NCBI RefSeq assembly: GCF_016429255.1
Contig: NZ_JAELUG010000041.1
Location: forward strand, 1-49,095
DNA from: Rhizobium sp. ASV8
Lineage (GTDB): Bacteria > Pseudomonadota > Alphaproteobacteria > Rhizobiales > Rhizobiaceae
Direction: 5' to 3'
Length of the DNA stretch: 49,095 nt
Positions 26,004 to 34,719 of this stretch are shown here, piece by piece. Within the stretch, counting starts at the first letter, position 1. The number at the start of each line of letters is the position of its first letter. A program made the position numbers and the translations under genes. The notes under the pieces were generated by a model, which was given only the letters and a program-made list of their open reading frames with translations, was not told where the DNA came from and made no database searches.

Positions 26004-26872
26004 CGGCGAACCTCCGGAATGCCGATTTCGCGGCGCAATTGTTCGAAGACGGTTTGCGGAACCGGCGTCAGCCCCGCATCCGGCCGATCGTAGCGCGGAC
26101 CGGCCGATATCAGCGATTTGGTGTAGATGTGCTGGGGGTGGGTGAGCACATCGCTCGTGCGTCCCTCTTCGATGACCTTGCCGGCGTAGAGCAGGGTGAT
26201 GCTGTCGCAGATCTGGGCGACGACGCCGAGGTCATGCGTGACGAAAACGACGGCGGTGCCATGCGCCTCCTGCAAGCCACGGATCAGCCGCAGGATCTGC
26301 TTCTGCACCGTGACGTCGAGCGCCGTGGTCGGCTCGTCGGCGACGACCAGCTTCGGCTCCAAGGCGAAAGCGGCGGCAATCAATACGCGCTGGCGCATTC
26401 CCCCGGACAGTTCATGGGGGTAGGCGCGCAATACGCGCTCGGGATCGCGGATATGCACTTCTTCCAACAGCTTTAGCGCGCGCTGCCGTGCATCACGCGA
26501 CGACATGCCTCGCTTCAACCGCAGGCCGTCGGTCAGTTGCGCCTCGACGCGCCGGCCGGGATTGAGCGCCGTTTGCGGATCTTGCGGGATCAGCGAAATC
26601 TCGCTGCCCATGATGCCGCGTAGCTCCCCGGCTGAGAGAGTGAGGAGGTCGCGACTTTCGAAAAGGATCGAACCGTCGGTGATACGGACGCTGCGGGGCA
26701 GGATGCCGAGCAGGGCCTTGGCGATGGTCGATTTTCCAGCGCCGCTTTCGCCGACGAGACCGCGCACTTCGCCGCGTTCCAGCGTCAGGGAAACGTCGCG
26801 CAGGATCGGCGCCTTGCCGTCGCGGTCGGATACGGCGCTGAGGCCGGTAATGGAAAGAAGTGGAGATGTCAT
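26000..26872 (-). CDS. Peptide-type ABC transporter ATPase (DppD-like)
   Basis: This 290-residue ATPase has Walker A GLVGESGAGKSTI, signature LSGGMRQRVLIAAA, Walker B LVVADEPTTALDV and switch His in VFVTHDLGVVAQI. HPQHIYTKSLISAGP is the DppD/OppD C-terminal motif. The open frame extends far upstream, but that part is an off-frame reading of the permease gene. ATG 26872 overlaps the permease stop as ATGA, which fixes the start. It forms the ATPase pair with the downstream gene. Confidence 0.93.
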   Translation of the reverse strand: MTSPLLSITGLSAVSDRDGKAPILRDVSLTLERGEVRGLVGESGAGKSTIAKALLGILPRSVRITDGSILFESRDLLTLSAGELRGIMGSEISLIPQDPQTALNPGRRVEAQLTDGLRLKRGMSSRDARQRALKLLEEVHIRDPERVLRAYPHELSGGMRQRVLIAAAFALEPKLVVADEPTTALDVTVQKQILRLIRGLQEAHGTAVVFVTHDLGVVAQICDSITLLYAGKVIEEGRTSDVLTHPQHIYTKSLISAGPRYDRPDAGLTPVPQTVFEQLRREIGIPEVRR

Positions 26873-27762
26873 CGGCGCATCACCGGATCGAGAGCGCGGC
26901 GCAGACCGTCGCCAAGTTGATTGAAGGCAAGCACCGTCGCGAAGAGCGCGATCAGCGGTACGACCAGCACCCACCAGCCTTGATAGATCATCTGCCGACC
27001 CTCGGCGATCATGCCGCCCCAGGTCGGCGTATCGGAGGCCACCGACAGGCCGACAAAGGACAGGATGGCTTCGACGATGACGGCAATGCCCATTTCCAGG
27101 CTGACAAGGGCGATCAGCACTGGCGTCACATTGGGCAGGATTTCGCTGAAGAGGATTCTCACCCGCGAGAAGCCGATCGTATGGGCTGCGGTTACATAGT
27201 CCATCCGCGCCTGCGCTTGCGTTTCCGATCGCACGACACGACAGAAACGCGTCCAGTCGATGATGACGATAGCAGCGATGACCGAGTGCACGCCGGAGCC
27301 GAAGACGGCGACGAGCAAGATTGAGAGAAGCACCGGTGGGAAGGCCATCCAGATATCGACGAGGCGGGAAATCACTTTGTCGATCCAGCCGCCATACCAG
27401 CCGGCAAGAAGGCCGAGCAGCGTCCCGATCAGGGCCGCGAGGCCAGCTGCGACGAAAGCGACCGTAAGCGCGATGCGGGTGCCGAAGATGGCGCGGGACA
27501 ACACGTCGCGGCCAAGATCGTCGGTGCCGAGCAGGAAGCCGGGATCGGAACCCTCGATCCACGCCGGCGGCAGGGTGCCGGACATCAGATCCTGCTCCAG
27601 CGGATCCTTCGGCGCGATATAGGGCGCAAAGATCGCGAGGATGATCAGGATCAGGATGAAGCCACCGCCGAAGATCACCTTCGGCTCGGCGAGCAATGCC
27701 CGGATGCGCTTGGCCATTCTCGATGGCGATCGCGGCATGGCGGGCGAGGTGACGTCAGCCAT
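26869..27762 (-). CDS. Peptide-type ABC transporter permease (DppC-like)
   Basis: This 297-residue inner-membrane permease has a first helix at GGGFILILIILAIFAPYIA, followed by the DppC-type periplasmic segment with LGTDDLGRDVLSRAIFGTR. The core transport domain has about five helices, and the EAA-type coupling loop lies around YVTAAHTIGFSRVRILFSEILPN. I chose ATG 27762 (MADVTSPAMP); the longer frame is an artefact. The start overlaps the upstream permease by 8 bp. Confidence 0.92.
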   Translation of the reverse strand: MADVTSPAMPRSPSRMAKRIRALLAEPKVIFGGGFILILIILAIFAPYIAPKDPLEQDLMSGTLPPAWIEGSDPGFLLGTDDLGRDVLSRAIFGTRIALTVAFVAAGLAALIGTLLGLLAGWYGGWIDKVISRLVDIWMAFPPVLLSILLVAVFGSGVHSVIAAIVIIDWTRFCRVVRSETQAQARMDYVTAAHTIGFSRVRILFSEILPNVTPVLIALVSLEMGIAVIVEAILSFVGLSVASDTPTWGGMIAEGRQMIYQGWWVLVVPLIALFATVLAFNQLGDGLRRALDPVMRR

Positions 27763-28762
27763 GGGCGAGCCTCGGATTGAAGGCCGCGACCAGAAGGTCG
27801 ACTGCCAGATTGACGAGAATGAAGATGGCGCCGAAGACGAGGACAAGCCCCTGGATCAGCGGCAGGTCGCGGTTGATGACGGCGTCGATCGCCATGTTGC
27901 CGATGCCCGGATAGGCGAAAATGCGCTCGACGATGACGGTGCCGCCGATCAGGAAGGTGAATTGCACGCCGGTCAGCGCGATCGTCGGGCCGACGGCGTT
28001 GCGCAGCGCTTCCTGCAACACCAACCGCAGCTCGGACATGCCCTTCAGCTTGGCGAGCAGAATATAGTCCTGCACCATGGCCTCGGAGAGCGCGGCTTTG
28101 AGCACCCGGGCGATGATGGCCGCAAGCGGCAGCCCGAGCGCCAGGACCGGCATGACCATATGGGCGCAAATATCGGCGAAGATCGCAAAGCGAAGCGTCA
28201 CCAGGCTTTCGAGGAGATAGAAAGGCGTTGTGAATTGCGCGTCGATGCTTGGGTCGATGCGACCGGACAGCGGAAAAAGCGGAAAGAGAACTCCGAGAAC
28301 AAGGACCAGCGCAAGCGCCCAGACGAAATCCGGCACGGCGAGGAAAAGGCCGTTGAGACTGTCGAGGATCGGTTCGAAGAGGGTGCGACGGGCGAGTGTG
28401 CCGATAATGGCAACAGTGCCGCCGAGAAGAATTGCCAGAACCAGGGCGGCAAAAGCGAGCTCCAGTGTCGCGGGGAGACGTTCGCCCAACAATGACAGCA
28501 CATCGCGTTTCAAGGAGATCGACGTCCCGAAATCACCCAGGAGGACCGATTTCAGCCAGATTCCAAACTGTGCCGTCAGGCTTGCATCAAGACCGTAGTG
28601 GGCGCGGAGTGCTGCGATATCTGCGGGGCTCGCGCCCGGCGAGATCATCATGGCGATCGGATCGCCCGGCACGACGCGCAGCAGGACGAAGACGATCAGC
28701 GCGACTCCGAACAGCGTGATGGCGGCCATGATCAGCCGATTGAGAATGGAAACTGCTATCAT
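27755..28762 (-). CDS. Peptide-type ABC transporter permease (DppB-like)
   Basis: This 335-residue permease has the DppB hallmark start: a single N-terminal helix (ILNRLIMAAITLFGVALIVFVLLR) followed by VVPGDPIAMMI and a periplasmic part with HYGLDASLTAQFGIWLKSVLLGDFG. The coupling loop is around DYILLAKLKGMSELRLVLQEALRNA. It partners the DppC-like permease. The gap to the upstream binding-protein gene is 219 bp and holds a palindromic repeat, which may set the ratio of binding protein to permease. Confidence 0.92.
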   Translation of the reverse strand: MIAVSILNRLIMAAITLFGVALIVFVLLRVVPGDPIAMMISPGASPADIAALRAHYGLDASLTAQFGIWLKSVLLGDFGTSISLKRDVLSLLGERLPATLELAFAALVLAILLGGTVAIIGTLARRTLFEPILDSLNGLFLAVPDFVWALALVLVLGVLFPLFPLSGRIDPSIDAQFTTPFYLLESLVTLRFAIFADICAHMVMPVLALGLPLAAIIARVLKAALSEAMVQDYILLAKLKGMSELRLVLQEALRNAVGPTIALTGVQFTFLIGGTVIVERIFAYPGIGNMAIDAVINRDLPLIQGLVLVFGAIFILVNLAVDLLVAAFNPRLAHG

Positions 28763-28809
28763 TCGTTATGTATTCCGATGGCATTCGCTGCTGCAAATGA
28801 AGAAGCCAA

Positions 28810-28900
28810 GCCCCTCATCCGCCCTGTCGGGCACCTTCTCCCCGTTTTTGACGGGGAGAAGGGGAAGGAGGCACCTGCAGCCTACCCCTAACCGCCTGTT
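28810..28900. repeat. Palindromic intergenic repeat (CCTTCTCCCCG type), copy 2, inside the transporter operon
   Basis: A perfect 12-bp stem CCTTCTCCCCGT/ACGGGGAGAAGG (28834-28845 with 28851-28862) has loop TTTTG, with GCCC-TGTC-GGGC directly upstream. It is the same unit as at 6870-6995. The flanking 28900-28975 (AACAGAGGTCG...CGGAAAGAGGGTTAGGATAAGGGGC) also looks repeat-derived. Confidence 0.8.
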
Positions 28901-28981
28901 CATGCGAGGAAACAGAGGTCGTTCCCTCTCCATGCGAGCGGAAAGAGGGTTAGGATAAGGGGCAAAGCCACAAAAGCGATA

Positions 28982-30517
28982 TCAAGCCTTCGACACGAGC
29001 GTCGGCTGCAGGGCGCCGGAGACGTTCGGCGTGACCTTCAGGCTCGACTTGTAGACGATCGGCTGAGCATATTGCAGCAGCGGGATCACATAGCCCTGCT
29101 CGGCGATGTATTTGATCGCCGCTTTCCAGCCAGCAATGCGCTTTGCCTCGTCCTTTTCGCCCCAGAGAGGTCCCAGCATGTCGTCGACATCCTTGGTCTT
29201 CCAAGCCGAGTGCGGCGAGGGGCCGAACATGGCGAAACCGGTCGAGGTCGTCGGGTCGCCGATGGCATTGCCCCAGTTGTAGAAGGCGGCCGGGCCGAGC
29301 TTGTGGGCGGCGCGCAGCTCATAGTGCTTGGCGATTTCGTAGACTTCGATCTCAGCCTCGATACCAACCTTGCGCCACATGCCGACGATCGCCTGGATCA
29401 TCTCGTAGTCCTTCGGCTTGAAGCCGCGGGTGGTCTTGATGGTAAACTTCACCGGTTTTTTCGTCGAGTAGCCGCTGGCCGCCAGGAGCTTCTTGGCCTG
29501 TTCCGGATCGTAGGGGATCTTGATGGAGGCGTCATAGGCTTCGTATTCCGGCGCTTCGAGCGTCGACAACGGATTGCCGTAACCGCGCAACAGCCGCTTG
29601 ATGATCGCGTCCTTGTCGATCGCCATGTTGGCGGCGAGGCGGACATTCTTGTCGAGCATCGGATCGACATTGCTGATGAAGATCATGCCGATGTCGGAGA
29701 CCGGCGTGGCAACGCCCGCAAGACCCGACTTCTGCTTCAACCGGTCGAAATCCTCATAAGGGATTTCCAGTGTCACGTCGGAAGAGCCGGACTCGATTTC
29801 GGCGACGCGGCTCGTCGTGTCAGGCACGAACTTGAAGATGACCGTGTCAAAGGCGGGCTTGCCACCGAAATAGTTCGGGTTCGCCTTCAGGCGCAGATAG
29901 GAATTGCCCTCATAGGCATCGACCATATAGGGGCCGGTCCCGATCGGCTTCTTCTCGAAGCCTTCTGCACCCACCTTGGTGTAATAGTCCTTCGGCAGGA
30001 TATAGCCGGTGAGGAAGGCCATCCACTTGAAGAAGGTCGGCTCGAAGCGCACCACATCGCCGGTGATGCGGTTGCCTTCCACCTTGTAGTTGTTGGCGGT
30101 CGACCAGATGAACTGGATCGGATTGCCGGTTTCCTGCTTGGCGGCGCGCTCCAACGACCAGACGACATCATCAGGCGTGAACTTGGAGCCGTCATGCCAG
30201 GTGACGCCTTCGCGGACGTCCATCCAGACCTTGGTCTTGTCGTCGTTCCAACCCCAGGCGGTCAGCAGGCCCGGCTGGAACTTCAGATCCGGTCCCTGGC
30301 CGATGTACTGGTCGAAGAACGAGCGGTAGATCGCCTGGATCGTCGGATTGACGGCGGAAGGGCCGGTCGTCGGATCGAAAGATGGCAGGTTGACATTGAA
30401 GGCGATGGTCAGCGTGCCGGCCTCGGCAGCTTCGACGGGCGTTCTGCCCGCGAGAATCCCAGTAATGAATGCGGCTGCGCCGAGGCTGAGGGCCTCGCGC
30501 CGAGTAAGCTTAGTCAT
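28982..30517 (-). CDS. ABC transporter substrate-binding protein, family 5
   Basis: This 511-residue periplasmic binding protein is of the peptide/nickel (DppA) class. The N-terminus TRREALSLGAAAFITG carries a twin-arginine-like motif before a hydrophobic stretch and a cleavage region at TPVEAAEA, so Tat export is possible. Family signatures are SFDPTTGPSAVNPTIQAIYRSFFDQ, GVTWHDGSKFTPDDVVWSLERA, IGTGPYMVDAYE and VRLAANMAIDKDAIIKRLL. I chose ATG 30517, five bases after GGAG; a GTG two codons upstream overlaps the site. The first gene of the leftward operon, it sits behind a candidate operator shared with the catabolic genes. The ligand is unknown. Confidence 0.92.
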   Translation of the reverse strand: MTKLTRREALSLGAAAFITGILAGRTPVEAAEAGTLTIAFNVNLPSFDPTTGPSAVNPTIQAIYRSFFDQYIGQGPDLKFQPGLLTAWGWNDDKTKVWMDVREGVTWHDGSKFTPDDVVWSLERAAKQETGNPIQFIWSTANNYKVEGNRITGDVVRFEPTFFKWMAFLTGYILPKDYYTKVGAEGFEKKPIGTGPYMVDAYEGNSYLRLKANPNYFGGKPAFDTVIFKFVPDTTSRVAEIESGSSDVTLEIPYEDFDRLKQKSGLAGVATPVSDIGMIFISNVDPMLDKNVRLAANMAIDKDAIIKRLLRGYGNPLSTLEAPEYEAYDASIKIPYDPEQAKKLLAASGYSTKKPVKFTIKTTRGFKPKDYEMIQAIVGMWRKVGIEAEIEVYEIAKHYELRAAHKLGPAAFYNWGNAIGDPTTSTGFAMFGPSPHSAWKTKDVDDMLGPLWGEKDEAKRIAGWKAAIKYIAEQGYVIPLLQYAQPIVYKSSLKVTPNVSGALQPTLVSKA

Positions 30518-30894
30518 GGTCACTCCGTTCCCCTGTTAAGCGGCAGAAAAGCATGACGCTCCGCCTGCCGCTGGCGATTTATTGTCGGAATGTTTTAATC
30601 CTAAAATATGTATTTCGGAGCGGCAAGCGCTTTCTCTGGCCCTTTCGAAAATTCCTGCGTTCGGCTCAAGGCAAGGCTGTGTAAGATGGTCTATTTTTAT
30701 GCATTTGCATATAATTATGGTTTCAGATCGCTGTTTTCACTCGCTGCCGTTTGCACGGATCGCCGTATAGCGGCTGCTCCAAGAGGCGGTCTGTTGCTCA
30801 ATATCGCGTATTTGTTCGTTGACAGTTGAAGGAAGTTCAAAATATGATTTTGCAAATGATTTAAAGAAGCCCATAGGGCAAAGGGGTAACGACG
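30518..30894. promoter_or_regulatory. Divergent control region of ABC transporter and 2-oxoacid oxidoreductase
   Basis: This 377-bp AT-rich gap has no credible gene. It holds the box TTTTA-ATCC-TAAAA at 30593-30606 and a perfect inverted repeat TATGCA-TT-TGCATA at 30698-30711. The latter is directly followed by TATAAT-like sequence (30710-30715). TTGAA-GGAAG-TTCAA lies at 30826-30840 close to the oxidoreductase start. Confidence 0.55.
30593..30606. promoter_or_regulatory. Candidate operator site C, TTTTA-ATCC-TAAAA
   Basis: Perfect 5-bp arms lie 76 bp upstream of the binding-protein start codon, in the control region shared with the 2-oxoacid oxidoreductase operon. Confidence 0.5.
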
Positions 30895-33048
30895 ATGGCC
30901 GAGCGATCATTTGCGCGCGAGGTCGAGGATCTGAAGCTCGGGGAAGGTGATGTCTTCCGCGGCGAGGGTATTCTCGCGATCACCAAGGCACTTCTGCAGT
31001 CCGGCGTATCCTATGTCGGCGGCTATCAGGGATCGCCGATTTCCCATCTCATGGACGTGCTGGCCGATGCCAAGGACGTGATGGAAGATCTCGGCGTCCA
31101 CTTCGAGACTTCGGCATCGGAAGCGGCTGCCGCAGCCATGCTGTCGGCCTCCGTCATGTACCCGGTGCGCGGCGCCGTTACCTGGAAATCGACGGCGGGC
31201 ACGAACGTTGCCTCCGACGCGCTTTCCAACCTGTCTTCGGGCGGGGTCACCGGCGGCGCGCTGATCATCATCGGCGAGGATTACGGCGAAGGCTCCTCGA
31301 TCATGCAGGAGCGCAGCCATGCCTATGCGATGAAATCGCAGATGTGGTTGCTCAACCCACGCCCGAACCTGCCGTCGATCGTGCAGGCGGTCGAGGAAGG
31401 TTTCGAGCTTTCCGAGGCTTCCAATACGCCCGTCATGCTGCAGGTCGGCATCCGCAGCTGTCATGTGCATGGCCAGTTCGTCGCCAAGGACAACAAGCGG
31501 CCGGCCTATACGCTGAAGCAGGCGCTCGAAAATCCGGTTCGCGATGTCAATCGCATCGTACTGCCGCCCGCCTCCTTCCTGCATGAGAAGGAGAAGCTGG
31601 AGAAACGCTGGCCGGCCGCTGTCGACTTCATCAAGAAGCGCCAGCTCAACGAATATTTTGGTCCTTCCGAAGGCGAAGTCGGCATCATCCTGCTCGGCGG
31701 CGCCTACAATGGCGTCATGCGCGCGCTGCAGCAGCTCGGTCTTGCAGACGTCTACGGCAATTCCGCTGTGCCGCTCTACGTTCTCAATGTCGCCTATCCG
31801 CTGATCGACGACCAGATGGCCGAGTTCTGCGTCAACAAGAAAGCCGTGCTGCTGGTCGAGGAGGGGGCGCCCGAATATATCGAGCAGTCGCTCAACACGA
31901 TCCTGCGCCGCCGGGATATACAGACCAAGGTCTCCGGCAAGGATGTCCTGCCGATGGGCGGCGAATATACCGCGCCTGTTCTGATGAAGGGCATCAAGAA
32001 TTTCCTGGAGATCCATCAGCGCGTGTTGCTCGGCAACCAGCCGCCGCTGCCGGATCCGACGCCTATCCTCAACGATCCCAAGATCAAGGCATTGGCGGAA
32101 GTCGTGCCGCCGCGGCCGCCGGGCTTCTGCATTGGCTGTCCCGAGCGGCCGATTTTCGCGGCGATGAAGATGGTCGAGGGCGAGCTCGGTCAACACCACA
32201 TCTCCGGCGATATCGGCTGTCACCTGTTCTCGATCCTGCCGCCGTTCAATCTGGGCAGCACGACCATGGGCTACGGGCTTGGCCCGGCTGCCGCCTCGGC
32301 CTTCAATGTCGCCGCCGACAAGCGCGCGATCTCGGTCATGGGCGATGGCGGTTTCTGGCACAATGGCCTGGCGACCTCGGTCGGTAACGCCGTCTTCAAC
32401 AAGCAGGATGGCGTCATCCTCGTCGTCGACAACTATTACTCGGCGGCGACCGGCGGTCAGGACATACCGTCCTCGCGCGCCCTCAATCCGCGCCGCAAGA
32501 CCAACAATTCCATCGTCAATGCCGTTAAGGGCATCGGCGCGACCTGGGTGCGCCAGATCGATCGTACCTATGATGTCGCCAAGATGCGCGACACGCTGCG
32601 GGAGGCGCTGACATCGAAGGAACCGGGGCCGAAGATCATCGTCGCCTCCTCGGAATGTATGCTCAACAAGCAGCGCCGCGTGAAGCCGCTATTTGCCAAG
32701 GCTGTGAAAGACGGCAAGCGTATGGTCAAGGAGCGCTTCGGCGTCGACGAAGATGTCTGCACCGGCGATCACGCCTGCATCCGTCTTTCCGGCTGTCCGT
32801 CACTATCGGTCAAGCATACCGACGATCCGCTGAAGGACGATCCGGTGGCGGCGATCGACAATAATTGCGTCGGCTGCGGCAATTGCGGCGAGGTTTCGGA
32901 GGCTGCGGTGCTCTGTCCGTCCTTCTACCGCGCCGATATTATTCACAACCCGACGGGTTGGGACCGCTTCGTCGCCCGCCTGCGTTCCCGCGTCATCGGC
33001 TGGTTGCAGGCGCGTCGCCGCGCCGGCCGCATCGTCTTCGCAGATTGA
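30895..33048 (+). CDS. Indolepyruvate:ferredoxin oxidoreductase-type 2-oxoacid oxidoreductase, alpha subunit
   Basis: This 717-residue IorA-type subunit shows the pyrimidine-side domain first (AITKALLQSGVSYVGGYQGSPISHLMD) and then a CIGCPERP segment at Cys412/Cys415. The thiamine-diphosphate domain follows, with GDGGFWHNGL at 483 and ILVVDNYYSA. A C-terminal iron-sulfur region has Cys622, 628 and 634 (spaced x5, x5), then CVGCGNC at 658-664 with Cys673 before Pro. Such enzymes oxidatively decarboxylate aryl 2-oxoacids to aryl acyl-CoA, with reduced ferredoxin as product. Named for indolepyruvate, the family also includes phenylglyoxylate-type activities. Here isatinate (2-aminophenylglyoxylate) is a plausible substrate. 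It is first in an operon with the beta subunit and an MFS importer. Confidence 0.92.
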   Translation: MAERSFAREVEDLKLGEGDVFRGEGILAITKALLQSGVSYVGGYQGSPISHLMDVLADAKDVMEDLGVHFETSASEAAAAAMLSASVMYPVRGAVTWKSTAGTNVASDALSNLSSGGVTGGALIIIGEDYGEGSSIMQERSHAYAMKSQMWLLNPRPNLPSIVQAVEEGFELSEASNTPVMLQVGIRSCHVHGQFVAKDNKRPAYTLKQALENPVRDVNRIVLPPASFLHEKEKLEKRWPAAVDFIKKRQLNEYFGPSEGEVGIILLGGAYNGVMRALQQLGLADVYGNSAVPLYVLNVAYPLIDDQMAEFCVNKKAVLLVEEGAPEYIEQSLNTILRRRDIQTKVSGKDVLPMGGEYTAPVLMKGIKNFLEIHQRVLLGNQPPLPDPTPILNDPKIKALAEVVPPRPPGFCIGCPERPIFAAMKMVEGELGQHHISGDIGCHLFSILPPFNLGSTTMGYGLGPAAASAFNVAADKRAISVMGDGGFWHNGLATSVGNAVFNKQDGVILVVDNYYSAATGGQDIPSSRALNPRRKTNNSIVNAVKGIGATWVRQIDRTYDVAKMRDTLREALTSKEPGPKIIVASSECMLNKQRRVKPLFAKAVKDGKRMVKERFGVDEDVCTGDHACIRLSGCPSLSVKHTDDPLKDDPVAAIDNNCVGCGNCGEVSEAAVLCPSFYRADIIHNPTGWDRFVARLRSRVIGWLQARRRAGRIVFAD

Positions 33049-33057
33049 GAGGGCGAT

Positions 33058-34617
33058 ATGAACGAGCATGTGAGCATGAGTGATCTCGGCGCCAACAGAC
33101 TTTCCACGGACAAACCGCTGTCGCTTGCCGTTCTTGCCATGGGCGGACAGGGCGGTGGCGTGCTGGCCGACTGGATCGTCGGCCTTGCAGAAGCTGAGGG
33201 ATGGATGGCGCAAACGACATCCGTGCCCGGCGTGGCGCAGCGTACGGGTGCGACGATCTATTACATCGAGATGCTGCCGGCCCGCGATGGCCATGCGCCG
33301 ATCTTCTCGCTGATGCCGACTCCCGGCGATGTCGATGTCGTCATGGCTGCCGAACTGATGGAGGCCGGCCGTTCCGTGCTGCGCGGCCTGGTCACCCCGG
33401 ACAAGACCGTGCTGATTGCTTCGACGCATCGCTCCTTTGCTGTGGGCGAGAAGGAGAAGCCGGGAGATGGTATCGGCAACCCGGAGGTCGTAGTCGACGC
33501 CACCGATTTCGCCGCCAAACGCACGATCGCCTTTGACATGGAGACGCTCGCCGTCAAGAACGGCAGTGTGATTTCCGCATCCATGTTTGGCGCGCTGGCC
33601 GGTTCCGGTGCGCTTCCTTTCGCAAAGCAGGCTTTCGAGGCGATGATTCGCGCCGGCGGCAAGGGCATCGAGCCGAGCCTCAAAGCGTTCAATGCCGCTT
33701 TCGACAGGGTCAAGGAAAAACCGCGCGACGCTGTTTCCGCAACTCCGCCGAAGCATTTCGACACTTTGCCGGAAACGGCCGGCCACCCGGCACTCGACCG
33801 GCTGGTCAATCGCATCCGCGCGGAGTTTCCTGAAGTGGCCCATCCGCTGCTGTTTGCCGGTGCCAAGCGACTGACCGACTATCAGGATCCGGCCTATGCC
33901 GACGAATATCTAAGCCGCGTTGCAGCGCTTCATGCGCTGGACCGTAAAGCAGGCGGTGCAACCAAGGACTTCGCCTTCACCGTCCAGGCGGCAAAATATG
34001 TCGCCGTTGCCATGGCCTATGACGATGTCATTCGCGTTGCCGATCTGAAAGTGCGCGGTTCGCGCTTTGAGCGCGTGCGCAAGGAGGTCGGCGCCAAGGA
34101 CGACCAGCTCGTCTACATGACCGAATACATGCATCCGCGCATGGACGAAGTCTGCGGCACCATGCCGAAGGGAATGGGCCTGTGGATCGAGAACCGTCCG
34201 CGCCTGTTCGAGCGGCTCGACCGTTTCGTCAACAAGGGCCGGCGCGTTCAGACCGGCACGCTGTTCTGGTTCCTCGGCCTCTACATGGTCTCCGGGCTGC
34301 GCCGTATTCGTCGCGGCACCCTGCGCCATTCGCGCGAGGTCGAGCATCGTGAGGCCTGGCTGATCGCGGCATCCAATCTGCTGACCGCGAATTACGATCT
34401 GGCCGTCGAGGTGCTTGGCAATCGCCGCCTCGTCAAAGGCTATTCCGATACGCATGCGCGCGGCCTGTCGAAGTTCGATCGCGTCATGTCTGCGCTGCCG
34501 TTGCTGCGTGACCGTGAAGACGGCGCTGCCTGGATGAAGCGGTTGCGGCAGGCGGCGCTCCTCGATGAAAAGGGTAGCGCTCTCGACGGCGCGCTGAAGA
34601 CCGTGGAGACACTCTGA
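33058..34617 (+). CDS. Indolepyruvate oxidoreductase-type beta subunit (extended)
   Basis: This is a 519-residue protein. Residues 20 to about 220 are the gamma-type catalytic domain of 2-oxoacid oxidoreductases (LAVLAMGGQGGGVLADWI, VPGVAQRTGATIYYIEML, ASMFGALAGSGALPF). The rest is a roughly 290-residue extension (RVAALHALDRKAGG..., MHPRMDEVCGTMPKGMGLWIENR) found in proteobacterial IorB proteins that also accompany long IorA subunits. The start ATG follows GAGAGGG. It lies 9 bp after the alpha gene and must form the enzyme with it. No ferredoxin gene follows. Confidence 0.9.
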   Translation: MNEHVSMSDLGANRLSTDKPLSLAVLAMGGQGGGVLADWIVGLAEAEGWMAQTTSVPGVAQRTGATIYYIEMLPARDGHAPIFSLMPTPGDVDVVMAAELMEAGRSVLRGLVTPDKTVLIASTHRSFAVGEKEKPGDGIGNPEVVVDATDFAAKRTIAFDMETLAVKNGSVISASMFGALAGSGALPFAKQAFEAMIRAGGKGIEPSLKAFNAAFDRVKEKPRDAVSATPPKHFDTLPETAGHPALDRLVNRIRAEFPEVAHPLLFAGAKRLTDYQDPAYADEYLSRVAALHALDRKAGGATKDFAFTVQAAKYVAVAMAYDDVIRVADLKVRGSRFERVRKEVGAKDDQLVYMTEYMHPRMDEVCGTMPKGMGLWIENRPRLFERLDRFVNKGRRVQTGTLFWFLGLYMVSGLRRIRRGTLRHSREVEHREAWLIAASNLLTANYDLAVEVLGNRRLVKGYSDTHARGLSKFDRVMSALPLLRDREDGAAWMKRLRQAALLDEKGSALDGALKTVETL

Positions 34618-34719
34618 CACGTTCAGGCCAATTGAACGGGGCGGGTATTCCGCCCCGTGCGTCCTCGGGATGCAGACAATATCGGCCAAGACCGATACTT
34701 TCCAAAAGGGAACCATTGC

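Noticed and set aside
26000..27562. A longer version of the DppD-like ATPase with about 230 extra N-terminal residues
   Set aside because: The extension is an arginine-rich off-frame reading of the DppC-like permease gene; the ATGA overlap at 26869-26872 fixes the start.
30698..30715. TATGCA-TT-TGCATA with an adjacent TATAAT as a sigma-70 promoter for the oxidoreductase operon
   Set aside because: No acceptable -35 element is seen at 17 bp, so I list it only as a feature of the control region.
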